From Hyphomicrobium sp. 12-62-95 (GTDB lineage Bacteria > Pseudomonadota > Alphaproteobacteria > Rhizobiales > Hyphomicrobiaceae), in NCBI GenBank assembly GCA_002279935.1, contig NCCZ01000002.1, positions 1 to 64,000 of the forward strand: 64,000 nucleotides of DNA. Direction: 5' to 3'. The notes beneath the pieces were generated by a model that saw only the letters and a program-made list of their open reading frames with translations, had not been told where the DNA came from and ran no database searches. Below, one piece after another: positions 25,377 to 37,177 of this stretch. A program made the translations under genes and the position numbers. Positions within the stretch are counted from its first letter, which is position 1. Each line of letters opens with the position of its first letter.

Positions 25377-26489
25377 CTATGCGCGCATCGCTTGCATCTC
25401 GGTGCGGCTCGGCAGGCTGAATGCGTGGTCTGACAGAGGCGCGAAATAGTGCTTGATGATTTCGGACCCGACGCGGCTCACATGTTCGGGTTGCCATTTC
25501 GGCGCATTGTCCTTGTCGATAATGAGGGCGCGGACGCCTTCGTAGAAATCGTGATCTTCGAGAAAACGGCAGGCGAGGCGATAATCGGTTTCCAAAACCT
25601 GGCGCAGGTCGAGCGATTTGCTGTCGCGGATGTGGCGGAGCGTGATGGCGAGTGAAAGGGGCGAGCGTTCGCGCAATTCGGCTGCAACCGCGTGCGCCCA
25701 TTCGGCGTCTTTTCCGGCTTCGGATTGGAGCCTGGACATGATCTCGGGGACGCTTTGGGCGGAGAAGCAGCGGCTGATGAGGTCGCGCTTGTCCTGATGT
25801 TCGCCGGGGCCTGGATCGGTATGGCGATCATCGAGAAGAGGATCGACGGGCTCAGTTTCGGCGAGGCCATCGATAATGGCGGTGTGCTGCGCTGCGGGAA
25901 TGCAATGGGTGACGAGGCCCAGCGCGTAGGCGTCGGCGCGGCCGATCGTGCGGCCGGTGAGACCGAGATAGACACCCATTTCATCCGGCATGCGGGATAG
26001 CGCGTGGCAGACGCCGACATCGGGGAACAGACCGATTTTGGTTTCGGGCATGGCGAAGCGATAGCCCTCGCCCGCAACGCGGTGGGTTCCGTAGAGGGAG
26101 ATCCCTACCCCGCCCCCCATCACCATGCCGTCGATCAGGGAGACCGTCGGCTTGGAGAAGCATTCGAGCCGCCAGTTGAGTGCATATTCGTCGGCGAAGG
26201 CTTGGCGTGCGGCGATCATGCTGGTTCTGCCCAACGTTGCGACTTCGCGGACGTCGGAGCCGGCGGAGAATGCTTTGGGCGAGGCGGATTGAATGACGAC
26301 GGCGTAGGTGTTGGGATCGCGGGAGAAAGCTGGGAACCAGGACGCCAACCGGGCGCGCATGGCGATCGTGAGCGCATTTAAGGCGCGCGTGCGCTGCAAC
26401 GTGATCACGGCCGCCGAACCATTGTGTTCGAGGCGGATATCGGCGGCGGGGATTGGTTCGCTTGGGTCGGCCACGCCGGTCCTTTCCAC
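25377..26489 (-). CDS. 3-hydroxyisobutyryl-CoA hydrolase / enoyl-CoA hydratase family
   Basis: This 370-residue crotonase-fold enzyme probably hydrolyses 3-hydroxyisobutyryl-CoA in valine breakdown. It shows NALTIAMRARL, the oxyanion segment KAFSAGSDVREV, GMVMGGGVGISLYGTHRVAGE, and the HIBCH-type MPETKIGLFPDVG that carries the catalytic Glu/Asp pair. The C-terminal third (DYRLACRFLEDHDFYEGVRALIIDKDNAPKW) is diagnostic for HIBCH-like members. No other valine pathway gene is adjacent. Confidence 0.88.
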   Translation of the reverse strand: MERTGVADPSEPIPAADIRLEHNGSAAVITLQRTRALNALTIAMRARLASWFPAFSRDPNTYAVVIQSASPKAFSAGSDVREVATLGRTSMIAARQAFADEYALNWRLECFSKPTVSLIDGMVMGGGVGISLYGTHRVAGEGYRFAMPETKIGLFPDVGVCHALSRMPDEMGVYLGLTGRTIGRADAYALGLVTHCIPAAQHTAIIDGLAETEPVDPLLDDRHTDPGPGEHQDKRDLISRCFSAQSVPEIMSRLQSEAGKDAEWAHAVAAELRERSPLSLAITLRHIRDSKSLDLRQVLETDYRLACRFLEDHDFYEGVRALIIDKDNAPKWQPEHVSRVGSEIIKHYFAPLSDHAFSLPSRTEMQAMRA

Positions 26490-26737
26490 AGCTTGTCAGC
26501 ACACTGAAGCCAGCACGACTGACTTTCCAGTGCGCACGGTTGTGAACCACGATGCATCGCTATACAGTCCAAGGCTTGCGGAGAAAACCGTTTCAGGCGT
26601 GCGGCCGGTGTGGCGCTTTCGCCATGTCTATCGGGTTTGTGTTTGTGTGCGTCTTACGATGACCTCCAACGCACTCCATATTCTTTAAATGGCAAGCCGC
26701 CTCTTTTGCAGCGCGGCCCTCGCACGAGACCGGACGG

Positions 26738-29223
<2,486 letters not shown>

Positions 29224-29374
29224 GGCACGGGGTCCTTCGGTTGCGCTGGAACGGGGCCGGAGCCATCTCCGGTGTGACCGCACCCTTACAACTGCGAAGG
29301 CCGCGCGCTGTTCCAGGTGGAACAGGAGCGACGGGTTCAGACGTTTGACGAAAAGGCTGAACCCGTCAGTGGGG

Positions 29375-30346
29375 TTATTCGCTGCGGCGGGTCAACGAGA
29401 CGGCGTAGGAGCCGGAGCGGGCGGGCAGGATCGTGTCGCCGGGGAAACCGGCCAGACCTTCAGCTAGATTGTTTGGATCGAAGGTGGTGGCGTCACACTT
29501 GGCCTCCTCTTCGCGGCCGGCGATGGCGAGCGTGCCTAGCGCAATTTTCTGGCGGTCGGCTTCCGGCCATTCGGCGGTCGGATCATCGGTGGGATCGGCG
29601 TCGGTGCCGACAATTGCGACGAGATTGAACGACACGGGTCCGGCTTTCAGGCGGTCGTCGAGTTCGGCGGTGAAGAAGCCTTCCTCTTTCGCTTTGGCTT
29701 CCTCGTCGGTGAGGCCCAATTCGCCGGCTGCGGGTTCGAATTTGAATTTGATCGTCTGCTTTTTGCCGTCGGCGGCGGTGGCCTCAAAGGCATGGATGGA
29801 GTGATAGGGCAGACCCGCGTAGCTCGCGGGCACCGGCTTGGCGGCCACCCACGCGCCCTGCTTGGCAGTCCAGGGATGAGCTTCGGTGAACGCCTTTACC
29901 TTGGCGGGGTCGGGTTTGCCGTCGGGGCCGGGGAAGCGTGCTTCGAGGAAGCTGACGACTTCGGCGGGGTTGCGCGCAAAGAAGATCGGCACGGTGAGGA
30001 AGACGAAATCGGTCGGCGCCTCGCCGTCGGGATCGAAGCGCAGGGCGAGACCGCGGGGGGACTTGGCTTTGTCGGAGGCTTTCGGGTTGCCGCCGCCGAA
30101 GGAGAAGCGGCCAAGTACCGGCACGGGAGCGGCCAGGAACGGGACTTTGGACAAGGCGGGTGCCTCGGCGGTGGGTGTGAAGGTTCCCTTCACGCAGACA
30201 CCCTTGGCGTGGCTGGCGCGGGTCTTGGCGTGTTTGCCGAAAACGCCATTGAGGCTGTCGACGAGTTTATCGGGGGCGATGTCTTCGGCGTGGGCGGCGC
30301 CGGTCATGGCCGCACTCACCATCAAGACCGAGAGGAGACGTTTCAT
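29375..30346 (-). CDS. Catalase-family peroxidase, periplasmic (SrpA-like)
   Basis: This 323-residue heme protein begins with a signal peptide (cut near AHAED) and continues as a short catalase core: HAKGVCVKGTFTPT with the distal histidine, GNPKASDKAKSPRGLALRF, FARNPAEVVSFL, and a C-terminal heme-ligand tyrosine region (SGSYAVSLTRR). It lacks the long N- and C-terminal parts of monofunctional catalases, as expected for SrpA-like small peroxidases. It probably removes peroxides in the periplasm. Confidence 0.88.
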   Translation of the reverse strand: MKRLLSVLMVSAAMTGAAHAEDIAPDKLVDSLNGVFGKHAKTRASHAKGVCVKGTFTPTAEAPALSKVPFLAAPVPVLGRFSFGGGNPKASDKAKSPRGLALRFDPDGEAPTDFVFLTVPIFFARNPAEVVSFLEARFPGPDGKPDPAKVKAFTEAHPWTAKQGAWVAAKPVPASYAGLPYHSIHAFEATAADGKKQTIKFKFEPAAGELGLTDEEAKAKEEGFFTAELDDRLKAGPVSFNLVAIVGTDADPTDDPTAEWPEADRQKIALGTLAIAGREEEAKCDATTFDPNNLAEGLAGFPGDTILPARSGSYAVSLTRRSE

Positions 30347-30468
30347 CGCTTTTTTCCTTCGCGAAATTGCAGACGGGAACAGCCGCCGTCACGGTCCTTC
30401 CAATTACGGCCGGCCGCACAGGCGGTTTCATAGGGACTTTATATAACGAAATAACGCGGGCTGTGCGC

Positions 30469-30957
30469 TCAGCGGCGTACGCGGCGGCGCGGCAGGTCTT
30501 CCGCCGTCGCACCGTCCGGTGTCTCGCTGGTGGCGCCATCGGCGGGGGCCGCGGCGGCAACTGGGTTTTTGGGTTCCTCGCAGCCCGTCAGCCAGACGTC
30601 GAACACCGGGTGCTCGACGGCGTTGAGGCCGGGGCTTTCGGCGAACATCCAACCGGAAAAGATCTTCTTTTCCTGACCGTCGAGTTGCACTTCCTGGACT
30701 TCGACGAAGGACGTGGTCTTGGGCTGCTCGGTTGGCGGGCGGGAATAGCAGACGCGGGGCGTGACCTTGAGGGCGCCGAAATCGCGCGTTTCGTTGAGCG
30801 GGACGGTCAGCGTCTTGATGGTGGCGGTGACCTTATCGAGGGCGGAGAACACGGCGACCTTGTTTTCCAACCGTTCGGCGTGCGCGCTCGATATCGTCCC
30901 GCAGATGATGGCTGCGCAGACCATGACGGTTTTAGAGAAAAGCGAACGGGGCGCCAT
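30469..30957 (-). CDS. DUF2155 protein (exported)
   Basis: A 162-residue exported protein with a signal peptide (cut near SSAHAE) and the DUF2155 core: KVAVFSALDKVTATIKTLTV, FGALKVTPRVCYSRPP, FSGWMFAESPGLNAVEHPVFDVWLTGC. The family is widespread in Alphaproteobacteria and often beside complex I subunit NDUFA12, as here. The tail is Ala/Pro-rich with a basic end. Two cysteines may pair. ATG 30957 is preferred to 30990 because it sits closer to the signal peptide. Confidence 0.88.
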   Translation of the reverse strand: MAPRSLFSKTVMVCAAIICGTISSAHAERLENKVAVFSALDKVTATIKTLTVPLNETRDFGALKVTPRVCYSRPPTEQPKTTSFVEVQEVQLDGQEKKIFSGWMFAESPGLNAVEHPVFDVWLTGCEEPKNPVAAAAPADGATSETPDGATAEDLPRRRVRR

Positions 30958-31083
30958 GCCTGACCGGGTTCTCACAAGAGCGGCGCGCACTCGACGCGAC
31001 GCGTTTTCATTGACCTAACACGGATGAACGACGCGGGACATTGACCAGAGATCGTGTCGCGAGCGTGGTGCGTCCGGCGGCAT

Positions 31084-31488
31084 TTAATCCGGCTGCCAGG
31101 GTTTGTAGTCGCCGGTGGCGCGCGGGCGGGCGGCGGTGGCGGTCAGGATCGAGCCGGACGGGCGGTAGGCGCCGGGCGTTCCGGTGGGGTTGGCCTCATG
31201 GGCCTTCTGCCAGGGGCGCGGGGTGTAGGTTTCTTTAGTCGGCGGCTCGTCCACGGTGTGATGCATCCAGCCATGCCAGCCGGCCGGGATTTGAGAGGAC
31301 TCCGACATATTGCGGTACGTCACCCAGCGGCGCGGCTTGCCGACCAGGATCTGCGGGCCGGACGTCTGCTCATAATAGCGGTTGCCGAACTCGTCTTCGC
31401 CGACCAAGCGGCCGTGGCGCCACAGTGTGAAGCGCGTGCCCCACGTATTGCCGCCCCACCAGCTGAAGATTTCCGTGAACAGGCCCAT
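31084..31488 (-). CDS. NADH:ubiquinone oxidoreductase subunit NDUFA12
   Basis: This 134-residue accessory subunit of respiratory complex I matches the alphaproteobacterial/mitochondrial NDUFA12 pattern: IFSWWGGNTWGTRFTLWR, LVGEDEFGNRYYE, PRRWVTYRN, IPAGWHGWMHHTVDEPP. It is cytoplasmic-side and peripheral. It is upstream of the DUF2155 gene on the same strand, 126 bp apart. The start used removes a poorly coding 32-codon extension. Confidence 0.93.
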   Translation of the reverse strand: MGLFTEIFSWWGGNTWGTRFTLWRHGRLVGEDEFGNRYYEQTSGPQILVGKPRRWVTYRNMSESSQIPAGWHGWMHHTVDEPPTKETYTPRPWQKAHEANPTGTPGAYRPSGSILTATAARPRATGDYKPWQPD

Positions 31489-32081
31489 CGGCGCCCCTTG
31501 GATGGTGTCAGTTTCTCGTCTTGCGTGTAGGACCGGGACGCGGCTCTGTCCAGTGCGCGAAGGACCGCGGCCGAACGGCCACACCCGTGGCAGGACTCGC
31601 CGGCCGGAATCGTCTTAGCGTTGCCTAAAATCCGGGGGCTGCCGATCAGTTGATCCAGCAATTCACAAGCACCCCCTCGACGGGGCAGGCGCACAAAACC
31701 CCGGGAATCCTGATGAAGTGCGCTCGTCAATCCCCAAGTTACACACACCACTACATCTAGTGGCTGGTCGCATCTACTACCCCCAATGGGTCGTGACGGA
31801 GGGGGCGAATCGCGCCACCTTCGTTTTCAGCCGCCGGTCTTTCAGTCATGCTTCCGGGGCGCCTCTTTCCATCACCTGTTCAGGGCCCGTTGGCCTCGTT
31901 TTCGAGTTTGCGGATGACCGCTTGCGCCGTGAGGGAACGGTTCAAGATTGGGTCTCCGCGCTGGACTCGCGCGTGCGGTGGATCGTGGCTGCCTTGAGAC
32001 GTGTGTTGGACGCGACGCGGAACGAAATCCGGGTGCTTTTGTTTCGCGTGCAGCACCCCCTTTGACCTCATGGGGGAACTA
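31489..32081. other. Intergenic region upstream of nrdJ
   Basis: This 593-bp gap between divergent NDUFA12 and nrdJ genes contains an NrdR-box-like palindrome at 31748-31763. A 115-codon ORF (31718-32065) overlaps the box and shows no family. I looked for a cobalamin riboswitch, plausible for a B12-dependent enzyme, and did not find its conserved box. Confidence 0.5.
31748..31763. promoter_or_regulatory. NrdR-box-like operator upstream of nrdJ
   Basis: CCACTACATCTAGTGG is a palindrome with perfect 6-bp arms around CATC and matches the NrdR-box style (ACAC-TATAT-GTGT class). It lies 319 bp before the nrdJ ATG. A second box about 31 bp away, common in NrdR regulation, was not seen. Confidence 0.65.
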
Positions 32082-35000
32082 ATGAAGATCACGCGCCGAT
32101 TTACGGAAGCTGGCCAGTCGCCGTACGCAAAAATCGCGTTCCGGCGCGCCACATCCGAAATCAAGAACCCCGATGGGTCCGTCGTTTTCCGCCTGGACGG
32201 CTTCGAGGTGCCCGAGCATTTCAGCCAGGTGGCCGCAGACATTCTGGCGCAGAAGTATTTCCGCAAGGCCGGCGTGCCCAAGGCTTTGCGCAAGATTGAG
32301 GAGACGCAGGTTCCCTCGTGGCTGTGGCGCTCGGTGGCTGATGAGAAAGCACTGAAGCACCTGCCGGAAAAGGAGCGCACCACGGGGGAAAGCGACGCGC
32401 GGCAGGTCTTCGACCGTCTGGCCGGTACGTGGACCTACTGGGGCTGGAAGGGCGGCTACTTCACCACCGAGGAGGATGCGCAGGCGTTCTTCGACGAGCA
32501 CCGCTACATGCTTGCCATGCAGATGGCCGCGCCGAACTCGCCGCAGTGGTTCAACACCGGTTTGCACTGGGCTTACGGCATCGATGGGCCGGGCCAGGGC
32601 CATTACTATGTCGATCACGAGACGGGCGAACTGACGGTGTCGTCGTCGGCTTATGAACATCCGCAGCCGCACGCCTGCTTCATCCAGTCGGTTGAGGACG
32701 ATCTCGTCAACGAGAACGGCATCATGGATCTGTGGGTGCGTGAAGCGCGCCTGTTCAAGTACGGCTCGGGCACGGGCTCGAATTTCTCCGCTCTGCGCGG
32801 GTCGAATGAACGGCTGTCGGGTGGCGGGCGCTCTTCCGGCCTGATGTCGTTCCTGAAGATCGGTGACCGGGCGGCGGGCGCCATCAAGTCGGGCGGCACG
32901 ACGCGGCGCGCGGCCAAGATGGTCGTCGTCGACGTCGATCATCCCGACATCGAGGAATACATCGATTGGAAGGTCAAGGAAGAGCAGAAGGTCGCCGCCC
33001 TCGTGACGGGGTCGAAGATCTGCCAGAAGCGCTTGAAGGCCGTGATGTCGGCGTGCGTCAACTGCGATGCTGACGGCGACGCCTGCTATGAGCCGATGAA
33101 GAACCCGAAGCTCAAGGCCGCCATCAAAGAGGCGCGCCGCGACCAAGTGCCGATGAACTACGTACTGCGCGTCATTCAGTTTGCGCGGCAGGGTTACAAG
33201 GACATCGATTTCGCGATCTACGATACCGATTGGGACAGCGAAGCCTACCTCACCGTTTCGGGCCAGAACTCGAACAACTCGGTTCGCGTGACGGATGAGT
33301 TCCTGAACGCGGTGGAAGCCGACGGCGACTGGAAGCTCACCGCTCGCAAGGACGGCAAGGTCACCAAGACGCTGAAGGCGAAGGATCTGTGGGAGTCGAT
33401 TGGTCACGCCGCATGGGCGTCGGCCGATCCGGGGATCCAGTTCCACACCACCATCAACGACTGGCACACCTGCCCGCAGTCGGGGCCGATCCGCGCATCG
33501 AACCCGTGCTCGGAATACATGTTCCTTGACGACACGGCGTGCAACCTCGCCTCCATGAACCTGATGACGTTCCGCCGGGCGGATAAGTCGTTCGACACGG
33601 AAGCGTATGAGCATGCCTGCCGTCTGTGGACCATCGTGCTCGAAATTTCGGTGACGATGGCGCAGTTCCCGTCGAAGCAGATCGCGTTGCTGTCTTATCG
33701 CTACCGGACGCTGGGGCTTGGCTTTGCCAACATCGGCGGGCTGTTGATGGCATCGGGCATTTCGTATGACTCGGATGAGGGCCGCGCGATTTGCGGGGCG
33801 ATCTCGGCGATTATGACTGGCGTCGCGTATGCGACCTCGGCGGAAATGGCCAAAGAACTGGGGCCGTTCCCGGGTTATGAGCCGAACAAGGCGGACATGC
33901 TGCGCGTCATGCGCAACCACCGCCGCGCGGCCTATGGCGAGCAGTCGGGCTATGAGGCGCTCAGCATTGCGCCGGTGCCGCTCGATCATGCCAACTGCCC
34001 GGACAAGCGTCTCATCACGGCTGCGAAGATGGCTTGGGATGAAGCACTCGCGCTTGGCATGGCGCACGGCTATCGCAACGCACAGTCGACCGTGATTGCG
34101 CCGACCGGCACGATTGGTCTCGTGATGGATTGCGATACGACGGGCATCGAACCCGACTTCGCGCTGGTCAAGTTCAAGAAGCTCGCCGGCGGCGGGTACT
34201 TCAAGATCATCAACCAGGCGGTGCCGGAAGCGCTGCGCGGACTTGGCTATCGCGAAAGCCAGATCGCGGAAATCGAAGCCTACGCGGTGGGTCACGGCAC
34301 GCTGCGGCAGGCGCCGTCGATCAACCACACCTCGCTCAAGGCGAAGGGCTTCACGGACGACATTCTGACCAAGATCGAGGGCGGGCTCGGCAGCGCGTTC
34401 GACATCAAGTTCGTGTTCAACAAGTGGGTGATCGGCGAGGACTTCCTCAAGGACACGCTGAAGATCCCGGCCGACAAGCTCGCCGATCCGGCGTTCGACA
34501 TCTTCGCTTACCTTGGGTTCTCCAAGCGGGATGTGGAACTGGCCAACGAGCATGTCTGCGGGTCGATGACGCTGGAAGGCGCGCCGCACCTGAAGGCGGA
34601 GCATCTGCCGGTGTTCGATTGCGCCAATCCGTGCGGCCGCAAGGGCAAGCGTTATCTGTCGGTGGCGAGCCACATCCACATGATGGCGGCAGCCCAGCCG
34701 TTCATCTCAGGCGCGATCTCCAAGACGATCAACATGCCCAACGACGCAACGGTGGAGGACTGCAAGCAGAGCTACATGCTCTCCTGGCGTCTCGCCTTGA
34801 AGGCCAACGCGCTCTATCGCGATGGCTCGAAGCTGTCGCAGCCTCTGAACTCGCAGTTGCTTGCCGACGACGCCGATGAGGCGGAAGAGGCCGTCGAGGC
34901 GCTCGTTGCCTCCCCGATGGCAGCGCGGACGGCCGCCGTGACGGAACGCATCGTTGAAAAGATCATCGAGCGGGTTGTCTATGTGAAGGAAGAAGAAGCG

Positions 35001-35834
35001 CGCGAGCGCGAGAAGCTTCCCGCCCGCCGCAAGGGCTACACGCAGAAAGCTGCCGTCGGCGGGCATAAGGTGTATCTGCGCACGGGTGAATACGACGACG
35101 GGCGCGTCGGCGAGATCTTCATCGACATGCACAAGGAGGGCGCTGCCTTCCGGTCGCTGATGAACAACTTCGCCATCGCGATCTCGCTCGGCTTGCAGTA
35201 CGGCGTGCCGCTGGAAGAATACGTGGAGGCCTTCACCTTCACGCGCTTCGAGCCGGCCGGCCTCGTGCAGGGCAACGAGACGATCAAGAACGCCACGTCG
35301 ATCCTCGACTACATCTTCCGCGAGTTGGCCGTGTCGTACCTCGGCCGTCACGATCTGGCGCATGTCGATCCGCGCGAAATCGTCGGCGAGACGGGGCTTG
35401 GTTCTTCGGACGACGCGACGGACGAGCAATTGGCGCTGAACCTGCCGGAAGTGCAGAAGATGGTGTCGAAGGGTCTCGTGCGCGGCAATCCCGTGGTGCG
35501 TCTCGCCAGCCGGACGACGACATCGACGACGACCTCGTCTTCGGGTGGCGTGGCAGATGCCTACGTGCCGGAGCCGGTGACGGGCCTCTACGGTGAGACC
35601 ACGACGGTTGGCAACACGGTGATGAAGAGTGAGACGGAAGTCTCTTACGCCCGCTCCACGGTCACCAGCGCGCCGGTGCTGACGAAAGCAGAGTTGTTCA
35701 AACAGCGCATCTCGGAAGCCAAGGTTCGCGGCTACGAGGGCGTGTCATGCCCCGAGTGCCAGAACTTCACGATGGTGCGGAATGGGACGTGTTTGAAATG
35801 TGAGACGTGTGGAAGCACGAGTGGGTGCAGCTAA
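32082..35834 (+). CDS. nrdJ: Vitamin B12-dependent (class II) ribonucleotide reductase
   Basis: NrdJ reduces ribonucleotides to deoxyribonucleotides with adenosylcobalamin and needs no oxygen. The 1250-residue protein shows [24 protein letters not shown], the catalytic region [22 protein letters not shown], a phosphate loop [19 protein letters not shown], and a C-terminal cysteine cluster CPECQNF...[14 protein letters not shown] for thiol exchange. ATG 32082 has a GGGGGAA site. An insertion-rich low-complexity stretch ([13 protein letters not shown]) precedes the tail. Likely repressed by NrdR through the upstream palindrome. Confidence 0.97.
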   Translation: MKITRRFTEAGQSPYAKIAFRRATSEIKNPDGSVVFRLDGFEVPEHFSQVAADILAQKYFRKAGVPKALRKIEETQVPSWLWRSVADEKALKHLPEKERTTGESDARQVFDRLAGTWTYWGWKGGYFTTEEDAQAFFDEHRYMLAMQMAAPNSPQWFNTGLHWAYGIDGPGQGHYYVDHETGELTVSSSAYEHPQPHACFIQSVEDDLVNENGIMDLWVREARLFKYGSGTGSNFSALRGSNERLSGGGRSSGLMSFLKIGDRAAGAIKSGGTTRRAAKMVVVDVDHPDIEEYIDWKVKEEQKVAALVTGSKICQKRLKAVMSACVNCDADGDACYEPMKNPKLKAAIKEARRDQVPMNYVLRVIQFARQGYKDIDFAIYDTDWDSEAYLTVSGQNSNNSVRVTDEFLNAVEADGDWKLTARKDGKVTKTLKAKDLWESIGHAAWASADPGIQFHTTINDWHTCPQSGPIRASNPCSEYMFLDDTACNLASMNLMTFRRADKSFDTEAYEHACRLWTIVLEISVTMAQFPSKQIALLSYRYRTLGLGFANIGGLLMASGISYDSDEGRAICGAISAIMTGVAYATSAEMAKELGPFPGYEPNKADMLRVMRNHRRAAYGEQSGYEALSIAPVPLDHANCPDKRLITAAKMAWDEALALGMAHGYRNAQSTVIAPTGTIGLVMDCDTTGIEPDFALVKFKKLAGGGYFKIINQAVPEALRGLGYRESQIAEIEAYAVGHGTLRQAPSINHTSLKAKGFTDDILTKIEGGLGSAFDIKFVFNKWVIGEDFLKDTLKIPADKLADPAFDIFAYLGFSKRDVELANEHVCGSMTLEGAPHLKAEHLPVFDCANPCGRKGKRYLSVASHIHMMAAAQPFISGAISKTINMPNDATVEDCKQSYMLSWRLALKANALYRDGSKLSQPLNSQLLADDADEAEEAVEALVASPMAARTAAVTERIVEKIIERVVYVKEEEAREREKLPARRKGYTQKAAVGGHKVYLRTGEYDDGRVGEIFIDMHKEGAAFRSLMNNFAIAISLGLQYGVPLEEYVEAFTFTRFEPAGLVQGNETIKNATSILDYIFRELAVSYLGRHDLAHVDPREIVGETGLGSSDDATDEQLALNLPEVQKMVSKGLVRGNPVVRLASRTTTSTTTSSSGGVADAYVPEPVTGLYGETTTVGNTVMKSETEVSYARSTVTSAPVLTKAELFKQRISEAKVRGYEGVSCPECQNFTMVRNGTCLKCETCGSTSGCS

Positions 35835-35850
35835 AGGCGGGGAGTGAAGA

Positions 35851-35880
35851 GGCCGGGTGGAAACACCCGGCCTTTTGTTT
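35851..35880 (+). terminator. Terminator of nrdJ
   Basis: GGCCGGGTG (35851-35859) pairs with CACCCGGCC around GAAA, followed by TTTTGTTTT. Strong intrinsic terminator 17 bases after the nrdJ stop. Confidence 0.95.
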
Positions 35881-35894
35881 TGACGGTCGCGGTG

Positions 35895-36575
35895 CCCACC
35901 CCACAGGTGTCATCCCGGGCCTTGTGCCCGGGACCCATGGGGCAGCGGATGATGGCGTGTGGGTGTGTGCTGCGTCAGTGCTGCAAACGACAATCGCCAC
36001 AACGCGCTGAGGGATGGGTCCCGGCAATAAATGCCGGGATGACACCTGAGGGGTGGTGGGGGCGGTGGATCAGTTGGCGAAAGTGCGTGGCTGCGGACCG
36101 CCCGTTCGTCATGCACGACTAGTGAGTTAGACCGCCACGTTCACCACCCCACAGGTGTCATCCCGGGCCGTGTGGCCGGGACCCATTGGGCGTGGGGTTG
36201 TGGGCTGCGCCGGTGCTCCAAACGACAATCGCCACAGCGCGCGGAAGAATGGGTCCCGGCAACAAATGCCGGGATGACACCTGAGGAGTGGCGCGGGCGG
36301 CGGGTCAGTTGGCAATAGCGCGTACCAGCGGACGGCCCGTTCTTCATGCGCGACCAGTGAGGTTAGACCGCCACGCTCACCACCCCTCCGTTGTCATCCC
36401 GGGCCGTGTGCCCGGGACCCATTGGGCAGCGGGTGTGGGCGTGGGGGTGTGGGCTGCGCTGGTGCTGCAAGCGACAATCGCCACAACGCGCGGAAGAATG
36501 GGTCCCGGCAACCCCGGCCTTCGCCGGGGCATGCAAATGCCGGGATGACACCTGAGGGGATGCTCGGGCGGTGGG
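35895..36575. repeat. Three tandem copies of a long palindromic intergenic repeat
   Basis: Copies of about 160-185 bp begin near 35895, 36141 and 36378, with the TGTCATCCCGGG landmark at 35908, 36157 and 36392 (period 249 and 235). Each has a left arm (CAGGTGTCATCCCGGG) and an inverted right arm (CCGGGATGACACCTG) around a shared middle containing CGACAATCGCCAC. The spacers (GACCGCCCGTTC-type) are also repeated. Copy 3 carries an extra hairpin (CCCCGGCCTTCGCCGGGG) in its right arm. ORFs across this region are repeat-derived. Confidence 0.9.
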
Positions 36576-36582
36576 CCGACAG

Positions 36583-36894
36583 CTATAGCTTCTTCACGGG
36601 GGCGACACCGGGCAGCGTGGGGTAGAGGTCGGCCCAGCGGGTGTTATCGCGTTCGATGAGGTTGGTTTTCCAGTCGCGCGGCCATTCCTTCAGCGACTTC
36701 TCGCGTTGGATGGCGGCGTTGATGTCGGAGTGAAGTTCGAACCAGACGAGCGTGTGGACTTTGTAGCGGGCGGTGAATTTTGAGCCCGTGCCGGCGCGGT
36801 GTTGATCGATGCGGTCGATGATCGAGTTGGTCACGCCGATGTAGAGCGTGCCTTGAGGGCGGCTGGCGAGGATGTAGACGAAGTACGTCTTCAT
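36583..36894 (-). CDS. GIY-YIG family small nuclease
   Basis: A 103-residue single-domain nuclease of the UPF0213/UvrC-N type. It has the paired motif FVYILAS...GTLYIGVT near the N-terminus, R27 region (IIDRIDQHRAG), and the AAIQREKSLKEWPRDWK segment ending with the catalytic glutamate region ERDNTRWADLYP. It sits between three palindromic repeat copies (downstream) and one repeat arm (36911-36945) just upstream of its start. Target is unknown. Confidence 0.85.
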   Translation of the reverse strand: MKTYFVYILASRPQGTLYIGVTNSIIDRIDQHRAGTGSKFTARYKVHTLVWFELHSDINAAIQREKSLKEWPRDWKTNLIERDNTRWADLYPTLPGVAPVKKL

Positions 36895-36910
36895 CGTCCG
36901 AGTGTGCGGC

Positions 36911-36945
36911 ACCATGGGTCCCGGGCACAAGGCCCGGGATGACAG
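36911..36945. repeat. Single arm of the palindromic repeat, inverted
   Basis: ACCATGGGTCCCGGGCACAA and the following GGCCCGGGATGACAG are the reverse complement of the left arm of the 35895-36575 repeats. It lies 17 bp upstream of the GIY-YIG start, so the gene is bracketed by repeat sequence. Confidence 0.85.
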
Positions 36946-37100
36946 CTCTGGGCGGGCGCTCAGTGCGCGTCTCCACATCGTCCAACCGGTGGAGGCTGGC
37001 GGGGGCTGCAAGCGTTTCACGGAAAGCGTCAGCAAAAGGAATTAGGAGGGCGTGGGCAAACGTCCGACCCAACTCAACTACACTCACGCGCGCGGCCAAC

Positions 37101-37137
37101 AAAAAAGGCGGTGGAGGCTTATGTGCCTCCTACCGCC
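37101..37137 (-). terminator. Terminator of the RlpA-like gene
   Basis: GGCGGTGGAGGC (37107-37118) pairs with GCCTCCTACCGCC (37125-37137) around a short loop, then T6 leftward. Confidence 0.92.
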
Positions 37138-37177
37138 CGTCGTGTGCTCATGACTCGAGGCTCAACCCCCGAGAGGC

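Noticed and set aside
31489..32081. Cobalamin riboswitch before nrdJ
   Set aside because: Neither the B12 box nor the conserved core was visible by eye; kept only as an open question.
32079..34679. 866-codon ORF on the minus strand opposite nrdJ
   Set aside because: It is the antisense shadow of a high-GC gene; the plus strand encodes a complete, well-recognised NrdJ, and the minus product is Arg/His-rich with no domain.
35895..36560. Several 60-90 codon ORFs in both directions
   Set aside because: They lie within the palindromic repeat copies and their similarity to each other comes from the DNA repeat.
35895..36575. CRISPR array
   Set aside because: Three copies at about 240-bp spacing with repeated spacers do not fit short direct repeats with unique spacers, and no cas genes are present.
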